Positions 45,013 to 54,245 of a DNA stretch of 64,000 bases are shown here, piece by piece (positions within the stretch are counted from its first letter, which is position 1; each line of letters starts with the position of its first letter). The DNA is from Martelella radicis. Lineage in GTDB: Bacteria > Pseudomonadota > Alphaproteobacteria > Rhizobiales > Rhizobiaceae. The notes below the pieces were generated by a model, which was not told where the DNA came from, ran no database searches, and saw nothing but the letters and a program-made list of their open reading frames with translations. A program made the translations under genes and the position numbers. Where the stretch lies: the NCBI RefSeq assembly GCF_014196625.1, contig NZ_JACIDZ010000004.1, forward strand, positions 186,001-250,000, written 5' to 3'.

Positions 45013-45472
45013 AGAGACAAAGTCATCGATGGGGAAGATGGATCTTCTGGACATCATGAAGTTCCTGCCGCATCGTTACCCTTTTCTGCTGGTGGACCGT
45101 ATCGTCGAGATTGAAGGCGATGACAGCGCGGTTGGCATCAAGAATGTGACGGCCAACGAGCCGCATTTTCAGGGGCATTTCCCCGAAATGCCGATCATGC
45201 CCGGTGTCTTGCTTGTCGAGGGCATGGCCCAGACGGCCGGGGCGATCTGTGCACGCAAGGCCGATGAGGTCGACAATCTCGTATATTTCATGACGATCGA
45301 CAATGCGCGCTTCCGCAAGCCGGTGGTGCCCGGGGATCAGGTGCATTACAAGGTGGTTAAACAGAAACAGCGCCGGCGCGTGTGGAAGTTCCATTGCGAA
45401 GCGCTTGTCGACGGCCAGCTCGTCGCCGAAGCCGATATCGGCGCCATGATGGTGCGCAAGGACGAAGAATGA
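45005..45472 (+). CDS. fabZ: 3-hydroxyacyl-ACP dehydratase FabZ
   Basis: The 155-residue hot-dog-fold enzyme dehydrates 3-hydroxyacyl-ACP in fatty-acid elongation. The catalytic pair is visible in [20 protein letters not shown] and EGMAQ: His58 and Glu72. It starts with GTG inside the end of lpxD (8-base overlap). The placement is typical: FabZ and LpxA/LpxD compete for 3-hydroxyacyl-ACP, and co-expression balances phospholipid and lipid A supply. Confidence 0.96.
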   Translation: MSEETKSSMGKMDLLDIMKFLPHRYPFLLVDRIVEIEGDDSAVGIKNVTANEPHFQGHFPEMPIMPGVLLVEGMAQTAGAICARKADEVDNLVYFMTIDNARFRKPVVPGDQVHYKVVKQKQRRRVWKFHCEALVDGQLVAEADIGAMMVRKDEE

Positions 45473-46299
45473 CCAGAATTTCCAGCTCCGCTAAAATCGA
45501 CAGGACTGCCATTGTCGAGGACGGAGCCGTGATTGGTGAACACGCCGAGATCGGCGCGTTTTGCTATGTCGGCGCGAATGTTGTGCTCGGCAGCAATGTG
45601 AAGCTTCTCCATCATGCCGTGGTCGAGGGCGTGACCCGGCTTGGCGATGGCTGCCAGGTCTTTCCCATGGCGGTAATCGGAGGAGCACCGCAGAGCATCC
45701 GGCACGACGGCAGTGAAACGCGGCTAGAAATTGGCGCCAATTGCGTTTTTCGCGAAGGCGTGACCGTCAACACCGGATCTTCCCACGGCGGCGGCGAAAC
45801 CATTGTCGGCCACGACAATTTGTTTCTGGCCAATTCCCATGTCGGCCATGACTGCCGAATCGGCAATCATGTGATCCTGTCAAACAATGTGATGATCGGC
45901 GGTCATGCGACCGTTCACGACCGGGCGATCCTCAGCGGCGGCGCGGCGATCCACCAGTTCGTGCAGATCGGCCGTCAGGCCTTCATCGGCGGGCTTGCGG
46001 GCGTCGTCAACGATGTCATCCCCTACGCCATGGTGGTTGATAATCCGGCCTTCATGGGCGGGTTGAACGTGGTCGGCATGCAGCGCGCAGGTATGAGCAA
46101 GAGCGAGGTCCATGCCGCACGGAAAGCCTATCAGGCGATCTTTGCCGCTGGCACTGTCGTGCAAAATGCTCAAGCGCTGCGTAGCGGACCTGGCGCGCCT
46201 GAGGGCGCTGCCCGCGAGATTGTCGATTTCATCCTCGACCGGGAGAGCGAGCGTGCGCTGACGACACCAGGTTCGCGGCGCCGGGGCAGCCAGGCGTGA
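45469..46299 (+). CDS. lpxA: UDP-N-acetylglucosamine acyltransferase
   Basis: The 276-residue enzyme performs the first acylation of lipid A synthesis. The left-handed beta-helix repeats are followed by the family-specific segments [21 protein letters not shown] and [19 protein letters not shown] (catalytic His region), then INAA-like helices at the C-terminus. ATGA overlap with fabZ (4 bases) and GTGA overlap with lpxI (4 bases) indicate coupled translation. Confidence 0.96.
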   Translation: MTRISSSAKIDRTAIVEDGAVIGEHAEIGAFCYVGANVVLGSNVKLLHHAVVEGVTRLGDGCQVFPMAVIGGAPQSIRHDGSETRLEIGANCVFREGVTVNTGSSHGGGETIVGHDNLFLANSHVGHDCRIGNHVILSNNVMIGGHATVHDRAILSGGAAIHQFVQIGRQAFIGGLAGVVNDVIPYAMVVDNPAFMGGLNVVGMQRAGMSKSEVHAARKAYQAIFAAGTVVQNAQALRSGPGAPEGAAREIVDFILDRESERALTTPGSRRRGSQA

Positions 46300-47162
46300 G
46301 CGGGACATCGGCCCGCGAAGCGGAGCCGGTGGCGATCATCGCCGGAAACGGCCGTCTGCCTTTTTACGTCGCCGAGGCTGCTCGGGAGGCCGGCACGCCG
46401 CCTTTCATCATCCAGCTCAGCGGCGAAACTGGCACTGACTGGGCGGATTTCGAACATATGGAAGCCGATCTCGGCGGATTTCAGCCGGTCGTGGCCGCGC
46501 TGCAGAAGCGCGGTATCCGCAAGGTCGTGCTTTCCGGCGGCGTACGCACTCGACCGGAACTGAAGAGCCTGCGTCCGACGGCTCGCCTGATCTGGTCGTT
46601 GCCGGTTATCATCAGGAAATTGCGCAGCGGCGGTGACGACAAGGTCCTGCGTATGGTGATCGACCTGTTCGAGCGCCACGGCTTCGAGATCATCGCCGCG
46701 CAGGACATTGCCGGCGATCTTCTGGCGACCGCGGGCACGCTCGGCGCTGTCGCGCCGGATCGCGAGGACCGGTCCGATATCGACGCTGCGGCACGGGCGG
46801 CTCATGTTATCGGGTCCATGGATATCGGCCAGGGCGCCGTCAGTCTCGGCGGACGGGTGGTAGCGCTCGAGGGCGCGGAAGGCACTGACCAGATGCTTGC
46901 GCGGGTCCGCGCCATGCGCGAAGCCGGCCGGATTTCCCGGAAGCGTCGCGGCGTCCTTGTCAAACTGTGCAAACCGCAGCAGGATCTGCGCGCCGACCTG
47001 CCGTCGATCGGCCCGGAAACGGTGCGTGCCGCGGCCGCCGCCGGTCTTGGCGGCATTGCTGTGGAAGCCGGACGTGCGTTGGTGCTTGACCGCGCGGAGG
47101 CGATCGCCGAGGCCGACGGGGCGGGCCTCTTTCTGCTGGGGCTGGAACCCGGCATGAACTGA
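46296..47162 (+). CDS. lpxI: UDP-2,3-diacylglucosamine pyrophosphatase LpxI
   Basis: The 288-residue LpxI (DUF1009) hydrolyses UDP-2,3-diacylglucosamine to lipid X and UMP, the step performed by LpxH in enterobacteria. Visible motifs are VAIIAGNGRLPFYVAEAARE, LSGGVRTRPELKSLRPT, GFEIIAAQDI and the C-terminal GIAVEAGRALVLDRAEAI. It starts with GTG overlapping lpxA by four bases and precedes lpxB by 38 bp. Use of LpxI is usual in alphaproteobacteria. Confidence 0.94.
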   Translation: MSGTSAREAEPVAIIAGNGRLPFYVAEAAREAGTPPFIIQLSGETGTDWADFEHMEADLGGFQPVVAALQKRGIRKVVLSGGVRTRPELKSLRPTARLIWSLPVIIRKLRSGGDDKVLRMVIDLFERHGFEIIAAQDIAGDLLATAGTLGAVAPDREDRSDIDAAARAAHVIGSMDIGQGAVSLGGRVVALEGAEGTDQMLARVRAMREAGRISRKRRGVLVKLCKPQQDLRADLPSIGPETVRAAAAAGLGGIAVEAGRALVLDRAEAIAEADGAGLFLLGLEPGMN

Positions 47163-47200
47163 GCCGCCTCCCGAATGGTTGTCTTCAACGGAGTGTGCCC

Positions 47201-48364
47201 TTGTCCAGAAGCTTGAAAATCGGCGTGATCGCGGGAGAGGTTTCCGGCGATCTGCTCGGCGGCGACCTGATCGCCGCGCTGAAGGCGATGCATGCCGGTC
47301 CGATCGAACTCGTCGGCGTCGGCGGCGATGCGCTCGCCGAAGAGGGGCTCGAGTCCCTCTTTGACTATTCCGACCTGTCGATCATGGGGTTCACCCAGGT
47401 GCTCGCGCGGCTGCCGCTACTGATCCGGCGCATCCGTCAGACGGCGGACGCGCTGATTGCCGCGCGGCCGGACGTGTTGATCATCATCGACAGTCCGGAC
47501 TTCACCCACCGGGTGGCCAAACGGGTGAAGAAGGCGCTGCCGGATCTCCCCGTGATCGATTATGTCTGCCCCAGCGTCTGGGCCTGGAAGGAATACCGCG
47601 CGCGCGACATGCTGGCCTATGTCGACCATGTGCTGGCGGTTCTGCCCTTCGAGCCGGCGGCGATGGAGCGCCTTGGCGGCCCGCCGACAACATTCGTCGG
47701 CCACCGGCTGAGTGAAGAGCCGGGCGTCCTCGCGGCCCGTCGCAACACTGCCTTGCCGGAGGAGGGGGGGCCGCCGACCATTCTTCTGTTGCCGGGTTCG
47801 CGCGCGGGCGAGATCAATAGTCTTTCGCCGGTCTTCCGCGATGTTGCCAGCATCTATGCCGAGCGCAATGCGATGCCCCGCTTCGTGCTGCCGACGGTCA
47901 CCCGCCGCGAGGCGCTGGTGCGCGCCGCCATCGCGGACTGGCCGGTGAAGCCCGAAGTCGTGGTCGGCGATGCGGCGAAATGGGAGGCCTTTTGTGCGGC
48001 GCATGCGGCCGTTGCCGCCTCCGGTACGGTGGTGCTGGAACTGGCGCTCTCCGGCATTCCGGTGATCTCGGCCTACAAGGCGGATTTCATCGGCCGGTTC
48101 ATGCTGAAGAAGATTATCATCTGGTCCGCCTCGCTGCCAAACCTGATCGCCGACCGGCCGCTGGTGCCGGAATACTTCGACGACACGATGCGCGCCGGCG
48201 CGCTGGCGCGGTGGATGGAGCTTCTGACCCGCGACACGCCGCAGCGGCAGACGATGCTGGACGGTTTCGACGAGGTCTTTTCGAAGATGCGCACAGAGGT
48301 TTCGCCCGGCAGGCGGGCGGCGGAAGTGACGCTTCAAGTGCTCGAAGACAAGAACAGGCTCTAG
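47201..48364 (+). CDS. lpxB: Lipid A disaccharide synthase
   Basis: The 387-residue GT19 glycosyltransferase condenses UDP-diacylglucosamine and lipid X. Motifs are IGVIAGEVSGDLLGGDLI, VLIIIDSPDFTHRVAKR, DYVCPSVWAWKEYRA, LLLPGSRAGEIN and the late AASGTVVLELALSGIPVIS. CGGAG ends seven bases before TTG 47201 and one base before GTG 47195, so I take the TTG start. It ends the lpx run, followed by a strong bidirectional terminator; in many rhizobia gltA follows, here rpsI converges instead. Confidence 0.95.
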   Translation: MSRSLKIGVIAGEVSGDLLGGDLIAALKAMHAGPIELVGVGGDALAEEGLESLFDYSDLSIMGFTQVLARLPLLIRRIRQTADALIAARPDVLIIIDSPDFTHRVAKRVKKALPDLPVIDYVCPSVWAWKEYRARDMLAYVDHVLAVLPFEPAAMERLGGPPTTFVGHRLSEEPGVLAARRNTALPEEGGPPTILLLPGSRAGEINSLSPVFRDVASIYAERNAMPRFVLPTVTRREALVRAAIADWPVKPEVVVGDAAKWEAFCAAHAAVAASGTVVLELALSGIPVISAYKADFIGRFMLKKIIIWSASLPNLIADRPLVPEYFDDTMRAGALARWMELLTRDTPQRQTMLDGFDEVFSKMRTEVSPGRRAAEVTLQVLEDKNRL

Positions 48365-48385
48365 CCGACCGAAAGGCTGGACAAC

Positions 48386-48414
48386 AAAAAAGGGCCGCGA
48401 TTGCGGCCCTTTTC
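48386..48414. terminator. Bidirectional terminator between lpxB and rpsI
   Basis: A perfect 7-bp stem GGGCCGC / GCGGCCC with loop GATT is flanked by A-run (48386-48391) and T-run (48410-48413), so it works on both strands. It is shared by convergent lpxB and rpsI. Confidence 0.88.
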
Positions 48415-48438
48415 GATAATTGCAAGCGGCTTTTGAGA

Positions 48439-48918
48439 TCAGCGCTTGGAGAACTGGAACGAACGACGGGCTTTCGCGCGGCCGTACTTCTTGCGCTCGA
48501 CGACGCGGCTGTCGCGGGTGAGGAAACCACCCTTCTTCAGGATGCCGCGCAGTTCCGGCTCGAAATAGGTCAGAGCCTTGGAAATGCCGTGACGGACCGC
48601 ACCGGCCTGGCCGGAAAGACCGCCGCCGGTAACGGTTGCGACGATATCGAACTGGCCGTCGCGCGACGTCAGAACGATCGGCTGCTGCAGGATCATCTGC
48701 AGAACCGGACGACCGAAATATTCGGTGAAGTCCTTGCCGTTGACGGTGATCTTGCCAGTACCGGCCTTGACCCATACGCGGGCGACGGCGTCCTTGCGCT
48801 TGCCGGTGGCATAGGCGCGGCCGAGATCGTCAACCTTGCGTTCATGGACGGGGGCTGCGGGGGCTTCGGAGGTCGTGGCGGAGTCGCCAAGTGCCTTCAG
48901 ATCGGACAGGTCAGCCAT
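48439..48918 (-). CDS. rpsI: 30S ribosomal protein S9
   Basis: The 159-residue protein has an N-terminal extension of about 35 residues typical of alphaproteobacteria before the S9 core ([35 protein letters not shown] and [19 protein letters not shown]). The C-terminus [11 protein letters not shown] reaches the ribosomal P site. Its ATG overlaps the rplM stop by one base (TAATG), so L13 and S9 are translationally coupled as usual. Confidence 0.98.
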   Translation of the reverse strand: MADLSDLKALGDSATTSEAPAAPVHERKVDDLGRAYATGKRKDAVARVWVKAGTGKITVNGKDFTEYFGRPVLQMILQQPIVLTSRDGQFDIVATVTGGGLSGQAGAVRHGISKALTYFEPELRGILKKGGFLTRDSRVVERKKYGRAKARRSFQFSKR

Positions 48919-49382
48919 TAAGCGCTCCTTACGTTCTTCTTGTTGAGCTTGGCAACGTCGAGGACTTCGGGCTGCTGGGCTTCATGCGGGTGGTTGGTGC
49001 CGGCGTAGACGCGCAGGTTCTTCATCTGGCGACGGCCAAGCGGACCGCGCGGAACCATGCGCTCGACAGCCTTCTCGATGACGCGCTCGGGGAAGCGGCC
49101 CTCGATGATCTGGCGCGCATTGCGCTCCTTGATGCCGCCCGGATAACCGGTGTGCCAGTAGTACATCTTGTCATTGTACTTCTTGCCGGTCATCGCGACC
49201 TTTTCGGCATTGATGACGATGACATTGTCGCCATCATCGACATGCGGGGTGTAGGTGGCTTTGTGCTTGCCGCGAAGACGCATGGCGACGAGCGAAGCGA
49301 GACGGCCGAGGACGAGGCCTTCGGCATCGATCACGACCCACTTCTTCACCACCTCTTCAGGCTTCTGGGAGAAGGTAACCAT
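48918..49382 (-). CDS. rplM: 50S ribosomal protein L13
   Basis: The 154-residue protein has core motifs [37 protein letters not shown] and [20 protein letters not shown]. It is transcribed with rpsI from a good promoter about 110 bp upstream. In E. coli L13 represses its own mRNA; the leader here contains a small GCTTGG/CCAAGC hairpin that could play such a part, but this is only inference. Confidence 0.98.
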   Translation of the reverse strand: MVTFSQKPEEVVKKWVVIDAEGLVLGRLASLVAMRLRGKHKATYTPHVDDGDNVIVINAEKVAMTGKKYNDKMYYWHTGYPGGIKERNARQIIEGRFPERVIEKAVERMVPRGPLGRRQMKNLRVYAGTNHPHEAQQPEVLDVAKLNKKNVRSA

Positions 49383-49490
49383 TTTCTGATACTCTCAAAT
49401 TCAATCCGATCCCGGGGGACGGACGTTTCTTGTTGCTTTGCTTGGCGTATCCAAGCGGTAACAGATGCGGGATGCGCATATGTTGGCGGT

Positions 49491-49519
49491 TGTATAGAGA
49501 GCGCTTTGCTGAACGTCAA
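49491..49519 (-). promoter_or_regulatory. Sigma-70 promoter for rplM-rpsI
   Basis: On the minus strand TTGACG (49519-49514) is followed by 17 bases and TATACA (49496-49491). The predicted leader is about 100 nt and contains the inverted repeat GCTTGG-ATACG-CCAAGC (49441-49457). Confidence 0.65.
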
Positions 49520-49732
49520 GCGCAATTGCGTGACTGAAGAAATGAATTTTGTATATTTTTCAATGTTTTGCGATTGAGGTAATATTTTACCGTATTTTGT
49601 TCGCCCAGTTTGGACCTCAACCCGGCGTCAAGCGGAGAAAGTTTTCTCCCGGACGGCTCCATTTCCTCTAGCCTGCCGTCTGAATTCGTGAGAACATATG
49701 AAGAACAAAATGGATGTTATCGGGAGTTTGGG
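49520..49732. other. A+T-rich intergenic region between rplM and the VOC gene
   Basis: No gene was found. The stretch 49540-49605 is very A+T-rich for this genome and may hold promoter elements in both directions (rplM upstream element and the VOC gene). An open frame upstream of 49733 shows no family likeness. Confidence 0.4.
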
Positions 49733-50173
49733 ATGGGCCTTGAGCGCAGGATAAGCATGATTACACTCGGCGTCGACGATCTGCCGACGGCAACCGCCTT
49801 TTATGAACGGCTCGGCTGGAAGCGGTCATCGGCCTCGCAGGAGGGCGTGAGCTTCTTCAAACTCGACGGCTTGGTGCTCGGTCTTTTCGGGCGCAGGGCG
49901 CTGGCGGAAGATGCGGGGCTGGCCGGCATTGCGGCGGAACGGCCCGCATTTTCGGGCGTCGCGCTTGCCTACAATGTTTCCTCCGAGGAGGCGGTGGATG
50001 AAACCATCGCCTTTGCCGCGCAGTGCGGCGCGACGGTGGTCAAGCCGGGCGAGGCGGTGTTCTGGGGTGGTTACAGCGGCTACTTCGCCGATCCGGAAGG
50101 GCATTTGTGGGAAGTCGCTTATAATCCGTTCTCGCCGCTTGATGCGGACGGCCGCATGACCTTGCCGGATTGA
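49733..50173 (+). CDS. VOC-family protein (glyoxalase/bleomycin-resistance fold)
   Basis: The 146-residue protein is of the vicinal-oxygen-chelate superfamily, with two beta-alpha-beta-beta-beta modules. The first is MITLGVDDLPTATAFYERLG (then WKRSSASQEGVSFFKLDG); the second ends in FWGGYSGYFADPEGHLWEVA, with the usual metal-ligand Glu. The substrate is unknown; relatives are annotated as glyoxalases, dioxygenases or resistance proteins. The start at 49733 follows CGGGAG and gives a normal VOC length; the open frame extends 41 codons upstream without likeness. Confidence 0.85.
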   Translation: MGLERRISMITLGVDDLPTATAFYERLGWKRSSASQEGVSFFKLDGLVLGLFGRRALAEDAGLAGIAAERPAFSGVALAYNVSSEEAVDETIAFAAQCGATVVKPGEAVFWGGYSGYFADPEGHLWEVAYNPFSPLDADGRMTLPD

Positions 50174-50246
50174 CGGCGTTTTTCTTGCAATCACCGGCCT
50201 GCGGAGCGATAAGCCGCTGCAATCGATCGAAATGAAGAAGGATGCC

Positions 50247-51041
50247 ATGGCAGGCACGAACAGCGAGCTTCCGCTCATCGCCGAAGGTCCGGTGATCATT
50301 CTGGTAAACCCGCAGCTTGGCGAGAACATCGGCATGGTGGCGCGCGCCATGGCGAATTTCGGCCTTGCCGAACTGCGCCTTGTCGACCCGCGCGACGGCT
50401 GGCCGAGCGACACGGCCCGCGCCGCCGCCTCCAAGGCCGACCATGTGATCGACGGTGCGAGCGTGCATGACAGCCTCGCCGATGCGATAGCCGACCTTAA
50501 CTTCGTCTATGCGACGACGGCGAGAAGCCGGGACGGGTTCAAGCCGGTGAGGGGGCCGAGCGTTGCCGCCCGCACGCTGCGAACGCGCTATCGCGGCGGC
50601 GAGCGCACCGGCATCCTCTTCGGCCGCGAACGCTGGGGCCTCAACAATGAGGAGGTCGGCATGGCAGACGAGATCGTCACCTTTCCGGTCAACCCGGCCT
50701 TTGCCTCGCTCAACATCGCCCAGGCCGTGTTGCTGATGTCCTACGAGTGGATGAAGTCCGGCATGGAGGACGAAAGCCAGACGCCGTTCCAGGCGGTCGA
50801 GCAGACGCCCGCGACGAAACAGGATCTCTTCGGTTTCTTCGGACACCTGGAAGAGGCGCTCGATGCCCGCGGCTATTTCCGCCCGGCCGACAAGAAGCCG
50901 CGGATGATCGACAATCTGCGCTCGGTGTTCACCCGCCGCGCCATGAGCATGCAGGAAATCCACTTGTTACGCGGGGTGATCTCCTCGCTCGACAGATACA
51001 GCCGGAAGAACCCGCGCGGCGGCGAGGGCAGCGATGGCTGA
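50247..51041 (+). CDS. trmJ: tRNA/rRNA methyltransferase TrmJ-like (SPOUT)
   Basis: The 264-residue SpoU/TrmH-type methyltransferase contains the TrmJ pattern [35 protein letters not shown] and a knot motif ([20 protein letters not shown]), followed by a C-terminal helical domain of about 80 residues specific to TrmJ. It should 2'-O-methylate position 32 of tRNAs. I chose ATG 50247, after AAGGA; ATG 50232 lacks a ribosome-binding site. Its end overlaps murI by eight bases. Confidence 0.9.
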   Translation: MAGTNSELPLIAEGPVIILVNPQLGENIGMVARAMANFGLAELRLVDPRDGWPSDTARAAASKADHVIDGASVHDSLADAIADLNFVYATTARSRDGFKPVRGPSVAARTLRTRYRGGERTGILFGRERWGLNNEEVGMADEIVTFPVNPAFASLNIAQAVLLMSYEWMKSGMEDESQTPFQAVEQTPATKQDLFGFFGHLEEALDARGYFRPADKKPRMIDNLRSVFTRRAMSMQEIHLLRGVISSLDRYSRKNPRGGEGSDG

Positions 51042-51846
51042 GGCGGCCGAAGGTCCGGTCCTGGTCTTCGATTCCGGCATTGGCGGGCTGACCGTGCTGC
51101 GCGAGGCGCGCATGCTGATGCCGGACCGGCGCTTCGTCTATGTCGCCGACAATGCCGCCTTTCCCTATGGCGACTGGCCGGAGGAGGCGCTGCTGGCCCA
51201 TCTTCTGGCGCTGTTCGAGCGCCTGCTCGACGATATCCATCCGGCCTGCGTCATCATCGCCTGCAATACCGCCTTCACGCTTGCCGGAAGCGCGCTGCGC
51301 GCCCGGTTTCCGGCAACCGATTTCGTCGGCACGGTTCCGGCGATCAAACCGGCGGCTGAACGCACCGCTTCTGGGCTGATCTCGGTTCTGGCGACGCCGG
51401 CGACAGTCAAACGCGATTACACCCGCGCGCTGATCGAAAGCTTCGCCGCCCATTGCCATGCGCGGCTGGTCGGCTCGAAATATCTGGCGGCGCTGGCCGA
51501 GACCTATATCAGCGGCGGCGCGGTTTCGGACGAGGCCTTGTGGGCGGAAATCGCGCCCTGTTTTGTGGAGGAAGACGGCCGGCGCACCGATATCGTCGTG
51601 CTCGCCTGCACGCATTACCCCTTCCTTGCCAATCGTTTCCGCAAGCTTGCGCCCTGGCCGGTCGATTGGCTGAACCCGGCCGAGGCGATTGCGCTGCAGG
51701 CCAGACGCGTTCTGGGCGAGCGGCCGTCTGCGGCGATCGAGGGGACGAACCGCGATATCGCGATCTTCACCAGCAGCGATGTTCGAGCGGAGATCAAGCG
51801 GCTGATGCAGGGCTTTGGACTGATCGTCGCCGACGCGGCGAGTTAG
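51034..51846 (+). CDS. murI: Glutamate racemase
   Basis: The 270-residue cofactor-independent racemase makes D-glutamate for peptidoglycan. Catalytic features are [15 protein letters not shown] (Asp13/Ser14), CNTA with Cys77 and the second Cys in LACTHYPF. It overlaps trmJ by eight bases, a coupling seen in other rhizobia. Its stop overlaps the stop of the convergent mntH by four bases. Confidence 0.95.
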   Translation: MAEAAEGPVLVFDSGIGGLTVLREARMLMPDRRFVYVADNAAFPYGDWPEEALLAHLLALFERLLDDIHPACVIIACNTAFTLAGSALRARFPATDFVGTVPAIKPAAERTASGLISVLATPATVKRDYTRALIESFAAHCHARLVGSKYLAALAETYISGGAVSDEALWAEIAPCFVEEDGRRTDIVVLACTHYPFLANRFRKLAPWPVDWLNPAEAIALQARRVLGERPSAAIEGTNRDIAIFTSSDVRAEIKRLMQGFGLIVADAAS

Positions 51847-53156
51847 CCGGCCGCAAGTCCCGGGATCGGTACACCGAAGGTCTGCAGCAGCAGCACGATG
51901 TTGAGCGAGAGCACGGCGAGCGAACCGAGGATCGCCAGCGTCCCGATCAGCCGGCCATTGGCATACTCGCCCATGATCGCGCGGCTGCGGGTGAAGATGA
52001 CGAGCGAGATCATCGGCACGGGCAGCGCGATCGACAGGATGATCTGGCTGACGACCAGCGCTTCCGTCGCGTTGACGCCGAGCGCGACGACGATGAAGGC
52101 CGGCGCCATGGTGATCAGCCGGCGCAGCCAGATCGGAATGCGGAAACCGACAAAGCCCTGCATGATCATCTGTCCCGCCATGGTGCCGACCACTGAGCTC
52201 GAGATGCCCGAGGCGATCAGCGAAATCAGGAAGGCGCCGGCTGCCGCGACCCCGAGAAGCGGCGTCAGCATGTGATAGGCTGTCTCGATCTCGGCCACCT
52301 CGCTGTGGCCCTTGTGAAAGGCGCTTGCCGCCATCATCACCATCGCCATGTTAACCACGCCGGCAACGGCGAGCGCCAGCACCACCTCTGTGTTGGAAAA
52401 GCGCAGCACGCGGCGGCGATCGGCCTCGTTGCCGACCCTGATGCGGTGCTGGGTAAGGCCCGAATGCAGGAACACCGCATGCGGCATCACCGTCGCGCCG
52501 ATGATGCCGACGGCAATGGCGAGCGCGGTGGTGTCGGGGATGTCGGGCCTGACCAGATGGAAGGCGGCCTCGCCCCAGGCAATGGGCGCGATGAACAGTT
52601 CGACGATGTAGCAAAGGCTGATCACGCCGATCAGCGCGCCGATGATCAGCTCCATCGGCCGAAAGCCGCGGCGTTCGAACAGCAGGATGCCATAGGTGAC
52701 GATCGCCGTGACGCCCATGCCCGCCATCAGCGGCATGTTGAACAGCAGCGCTAGGCCGATTGCCCCGCCAAGAAATTCGGCAAGATCGGTCGCCATGGCG
52801 GCGATCTCGCTGACGATCCACATCGCGATCACCACGGGCTTGGAAAACTCGTCGCGACAGACTTCCGCCAGATTGCGGCCGGTGACGATGCCGAGCTTGG
52901 CGGACAGGCCCTGGAACAGCATGGCGATCAGATTGGCGAACAGCACGACCCACAACAGCGTATAGCCATAGCCGGCGCCCGCCTGGATGTTCGTCGCGTA
53001 GTTGCCGGGATCGACATAGGCGATGGAGGCGATGACGGCCGGACCGACGAAGAGCAGCGCCGAGCGTGGCTTGATGCGGCCGGAAGCCATGGCCTGCTCG
53101 ATCGCCGTATTGGTGCGATCACTCAGCGAGGGACGTCTGGATGGGGTGTCGGGCAT
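51843..53156 (-). CDS. mntH: Nramp-type Mn2+/divalent metal transporter MntH
   Basis: The 437-residue proton-coupled transporter has eleven hydrophobic helices. The metal-site motif in TM1 is intact as [16 protein letters not shown] (Asp49, Asn52), and TM6 carries [15 protein letters not shown] with the Met and His ligands. This pattern is typical of bacterial manganese Nramp proteins. The ribosome-binding site is weak. Upstream is a promoter with an embedded MntR-type operator, and the mntR gene is divergent, which supports manganese as main substrate and Mn-dependent repression. Confidence 0.95.
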   Translation of the reverse strand: MPDTPSRRPSLSDRTNTAIEQAMASGRIKPRSALLFVGPAVIASIAYVDPGNYATNIQAGAGYGYTLLWVVLFANLIAMLFQGLSAKLGIVTGRNLAEVCRDEFSKPVVIAMWIVSEIAAMATDLAEFLGGAIGLALLFNMPLMAGMGVTAIVTYGILLFERRGFRPMELIIGALIGVISLCYIVELFIAPIAWGEAAFHLVRPDIPDTTALAIAVGIIGATVMPHAVFLHSGLTQHRIRVGNEADRRRVLRFSNTEVVLALAVAGVVNMAMVMMAASAFHKGHSEVAEIETAYHMLTPLLGVAAAGAFLISLIASGISSSVVGTMAGQMIMQGFVGFRIPIWLRRLITMAPAFIVVALGVNATEALVVSQIILSIALPVPMISLVIFTRSRAIMGEYANGRLIGTLAILGSLAVLSLNIVLLLQTFGVPIPGLAAG

Positions 53157-53192
53157 TCTGGAGCTGGTAAAATCACAATTGGAAAGGTTCTA

Positions 53193-53220
53193 GATATAGC
53201 CAAGGCTACATTTTTGTCAA
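53193..53220 (-). promoter_or_regulatory. mntH promoter
   Basis: On the minus strand a perfect TTGACA (53220-53215), a 16-base spacer and TATATC (53198-53193) lie 37 bp upstream of the mntH ATG. The spacer and -10 box are covered by an MntR-like palindrome. Confidence 0.7.
53194..53211. promoter_or_regulatory. MntR operator (MntR box)
   Basis: ATATAGCCAAGGCTACAT is a palindrome with 7-base arms (one mismatch) around the spacer CAAG. It matches the E. coli MntR site core (ATAGC, N, AAGGCTA) closely. Its position between and over the -35/-10 boxes predicts that Mn-loaded MntR shuts off mntH. Confidence 0.75.
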
Positions 53221-53286
53221 TCGGCGTTATATCAGCAAAGCCTTTCCCAGGGCTTTGGTTCCGCCTGGTATTGAGGTGACAAAGTT

Positions 53287-53298
53287 TAGCCTGGGCTT
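53287..53298. promoter_or_regulatory. Possible second, degenerate MntR half-site pair
   Basis: TAGC-CTGG-GCTT at this position resembles the TAGC-N4-GCTA core with one mismatch. It lies 200 bp upstream of mntR and might serve autoregulation. It could easily be chance. Confidence 0.25.
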
Positions 53299-53331
53299 GA
53301 AAATGTGATAGGGCTTAATTTCGCCATATCA

Positions 53332-53355
53332 CGCGGCTCTGTTTTCAGAGCCGCG
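53332..53355. other. Perfect 10-bp hairpin upstream of mntR
   Basis: CGCGGCTCTG-TTTT-CAGAGCCGCG forms a perfect stem with a four-base loop, without a downstream T-tract. It lies 145 bp before the mntR start in a 279-bp region (53221-53499) where I see no gene. It may be part of a long mRNA leader. Confidence 0.5.
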
Positions 53356-53499
53356 CGCGCCGGACGGCGATGGCATTCCTTCTTGTGCGGCGAGGCGGAA
53401 CAGAGCCGTTCCTTGGCGCGAAAACGCCGGAAGGAAGAGATGAAGCGAAGCGTGTTTTCGGGAAAATGCGGTCTTCGGGCAGGGAGTTGAGACAGGGAC

Positions 53500-53922
53500 A
53501 TGAGTGACGGACCCGATAGTCAGGCGGATCGGTTTTCCAAGGCCCGTTCGGAGCGCGCCTCCGCGCTTTTGGAAGATTATACCGAACTGATTGCCGACCT
53601 GACCGCGGAGCATGGGGAAGCGCGGCTCGTGGATATCGCGCGAGCCATGGGCATCGCCCATCCGACGGCGGCAAAGGCCGTCTCACGGCTGAAGCGCGAG
53701 GGGCTTGCGACATCGCGGCCCTATCGCGGCGTGTTTCTGACCGAAGCCGGCGAGGCCATGGCCGAGAAGGCCCGCATCCGCCACGCCCTGGTTTTCGATC
53801 TGCTTCTGGCTGTCGGCGTTCCCAAAGAGGCCGCCGAACTCGACGCCGAGGGCATCGAGCATCATGTCTCCGACGAGACGCTCGCGGCCTTCGAGGCGTT
53901 TTTGAAGAATGTGCGCGGCTAG
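53500..53922 (+). CDS. mntR: Manganese-responsive regulator MntR (DtxR family)
   Basis: The 140-residue protein has a DtxR-type winged helix (residues about 30-80: YTELIADLTAEHGEARLVDI, then ARAMGIAHPTAAKAVSRLKR, and SRPYRGVFLTEAGEAMA) and a short dimerisation/metal domain (ALVFDLLLAVGVPKEAAELD, then AEGIEHHVSDETL) with the Glu-His-His metal ligands. There is no SH3 domain, as in MntR rather than DtxR/IdeR. The start ATG follows CAGGGA. It is divergent from mntH with an operator between. Many rhizobia use the Fur-family Mur for this task, so a true MntR here is notable. Its stop overlaps the convergent DUF1127 gene by four bases. Confidence 0.93.
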   Translation: MSDGPDSQADRFSKARSERASALLEDYTELIADLTAEHGEARLVDIARAMGIAHPTAAKAVSRLKREGLATSRPYRGVFLTEAGEAMAEKARIRHALVFDLLLAVGVPKEAAELDAEGIEHHVSDETLAAFEAFLKNVRG

Positions 53923-54128
53923 TCCCAGAATGGGCGACTTGCCTCCTGTCGCACCTGATGCGGCTCGATGCCGATATCCCGCAACCGCTCGTCGGTCATT
54001 TCGAGGAGATGCAGCCGTTGCCGGCGGCGCTGCGGCCAGCGGATGAAGATCAGCCTCGCCAGATTGCAGGCGCCTGCGGCGACCTTCGTGGGTAGGGAGC
54101 GGGGCTTGGCGATCACGATCTCATGCAT
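53919..54128 (-). CDS. Small DUF1127 protein
   Basis: The 69-residue basic protein has the DUF1127 motif near the C-terminus (LLEMTDERLRDIGIEPHQVR and RPFWD), preceded by an Arg-rich stretch (RWPQRRRQRL). Small DUF1127 proteins in rhizobia affect RNA-related regulation and phosphate or carbon adaptation in a few studied cases; the role here is unknown. The start ATG is preceded by GAAGGAAAA. It is divergent from an ArsR-type gene 117 bp away, which may regulate it. Confidence 0.85.
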   Translation of the reverse strand: MHEIVIAKPRSLPTKVAAGACNLARLIFIRWPQRRRQRLHLLEMTDERLRDIGIEPHQVRQEASRPFWD

Positions 54129-54245
54129 GGGCTTTTCCTTCGGTTGGAGTCGAAGGCAATAGCCCGTCTGCATTCGCGCATGCTTCGATCGGGAACGAAG
54201 TAACGGACGCTGACGGCGGCAGTTTGCGGTGGTAGATTGAGAGCT

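Noticed and set aside
53286-53501. Short minus-strand frame upstream of mntH promoter region
   Set aside because: Arg/Pro-rich shadow frame with no ribosome-binding site; it would also place a gene between mntR and its leader.
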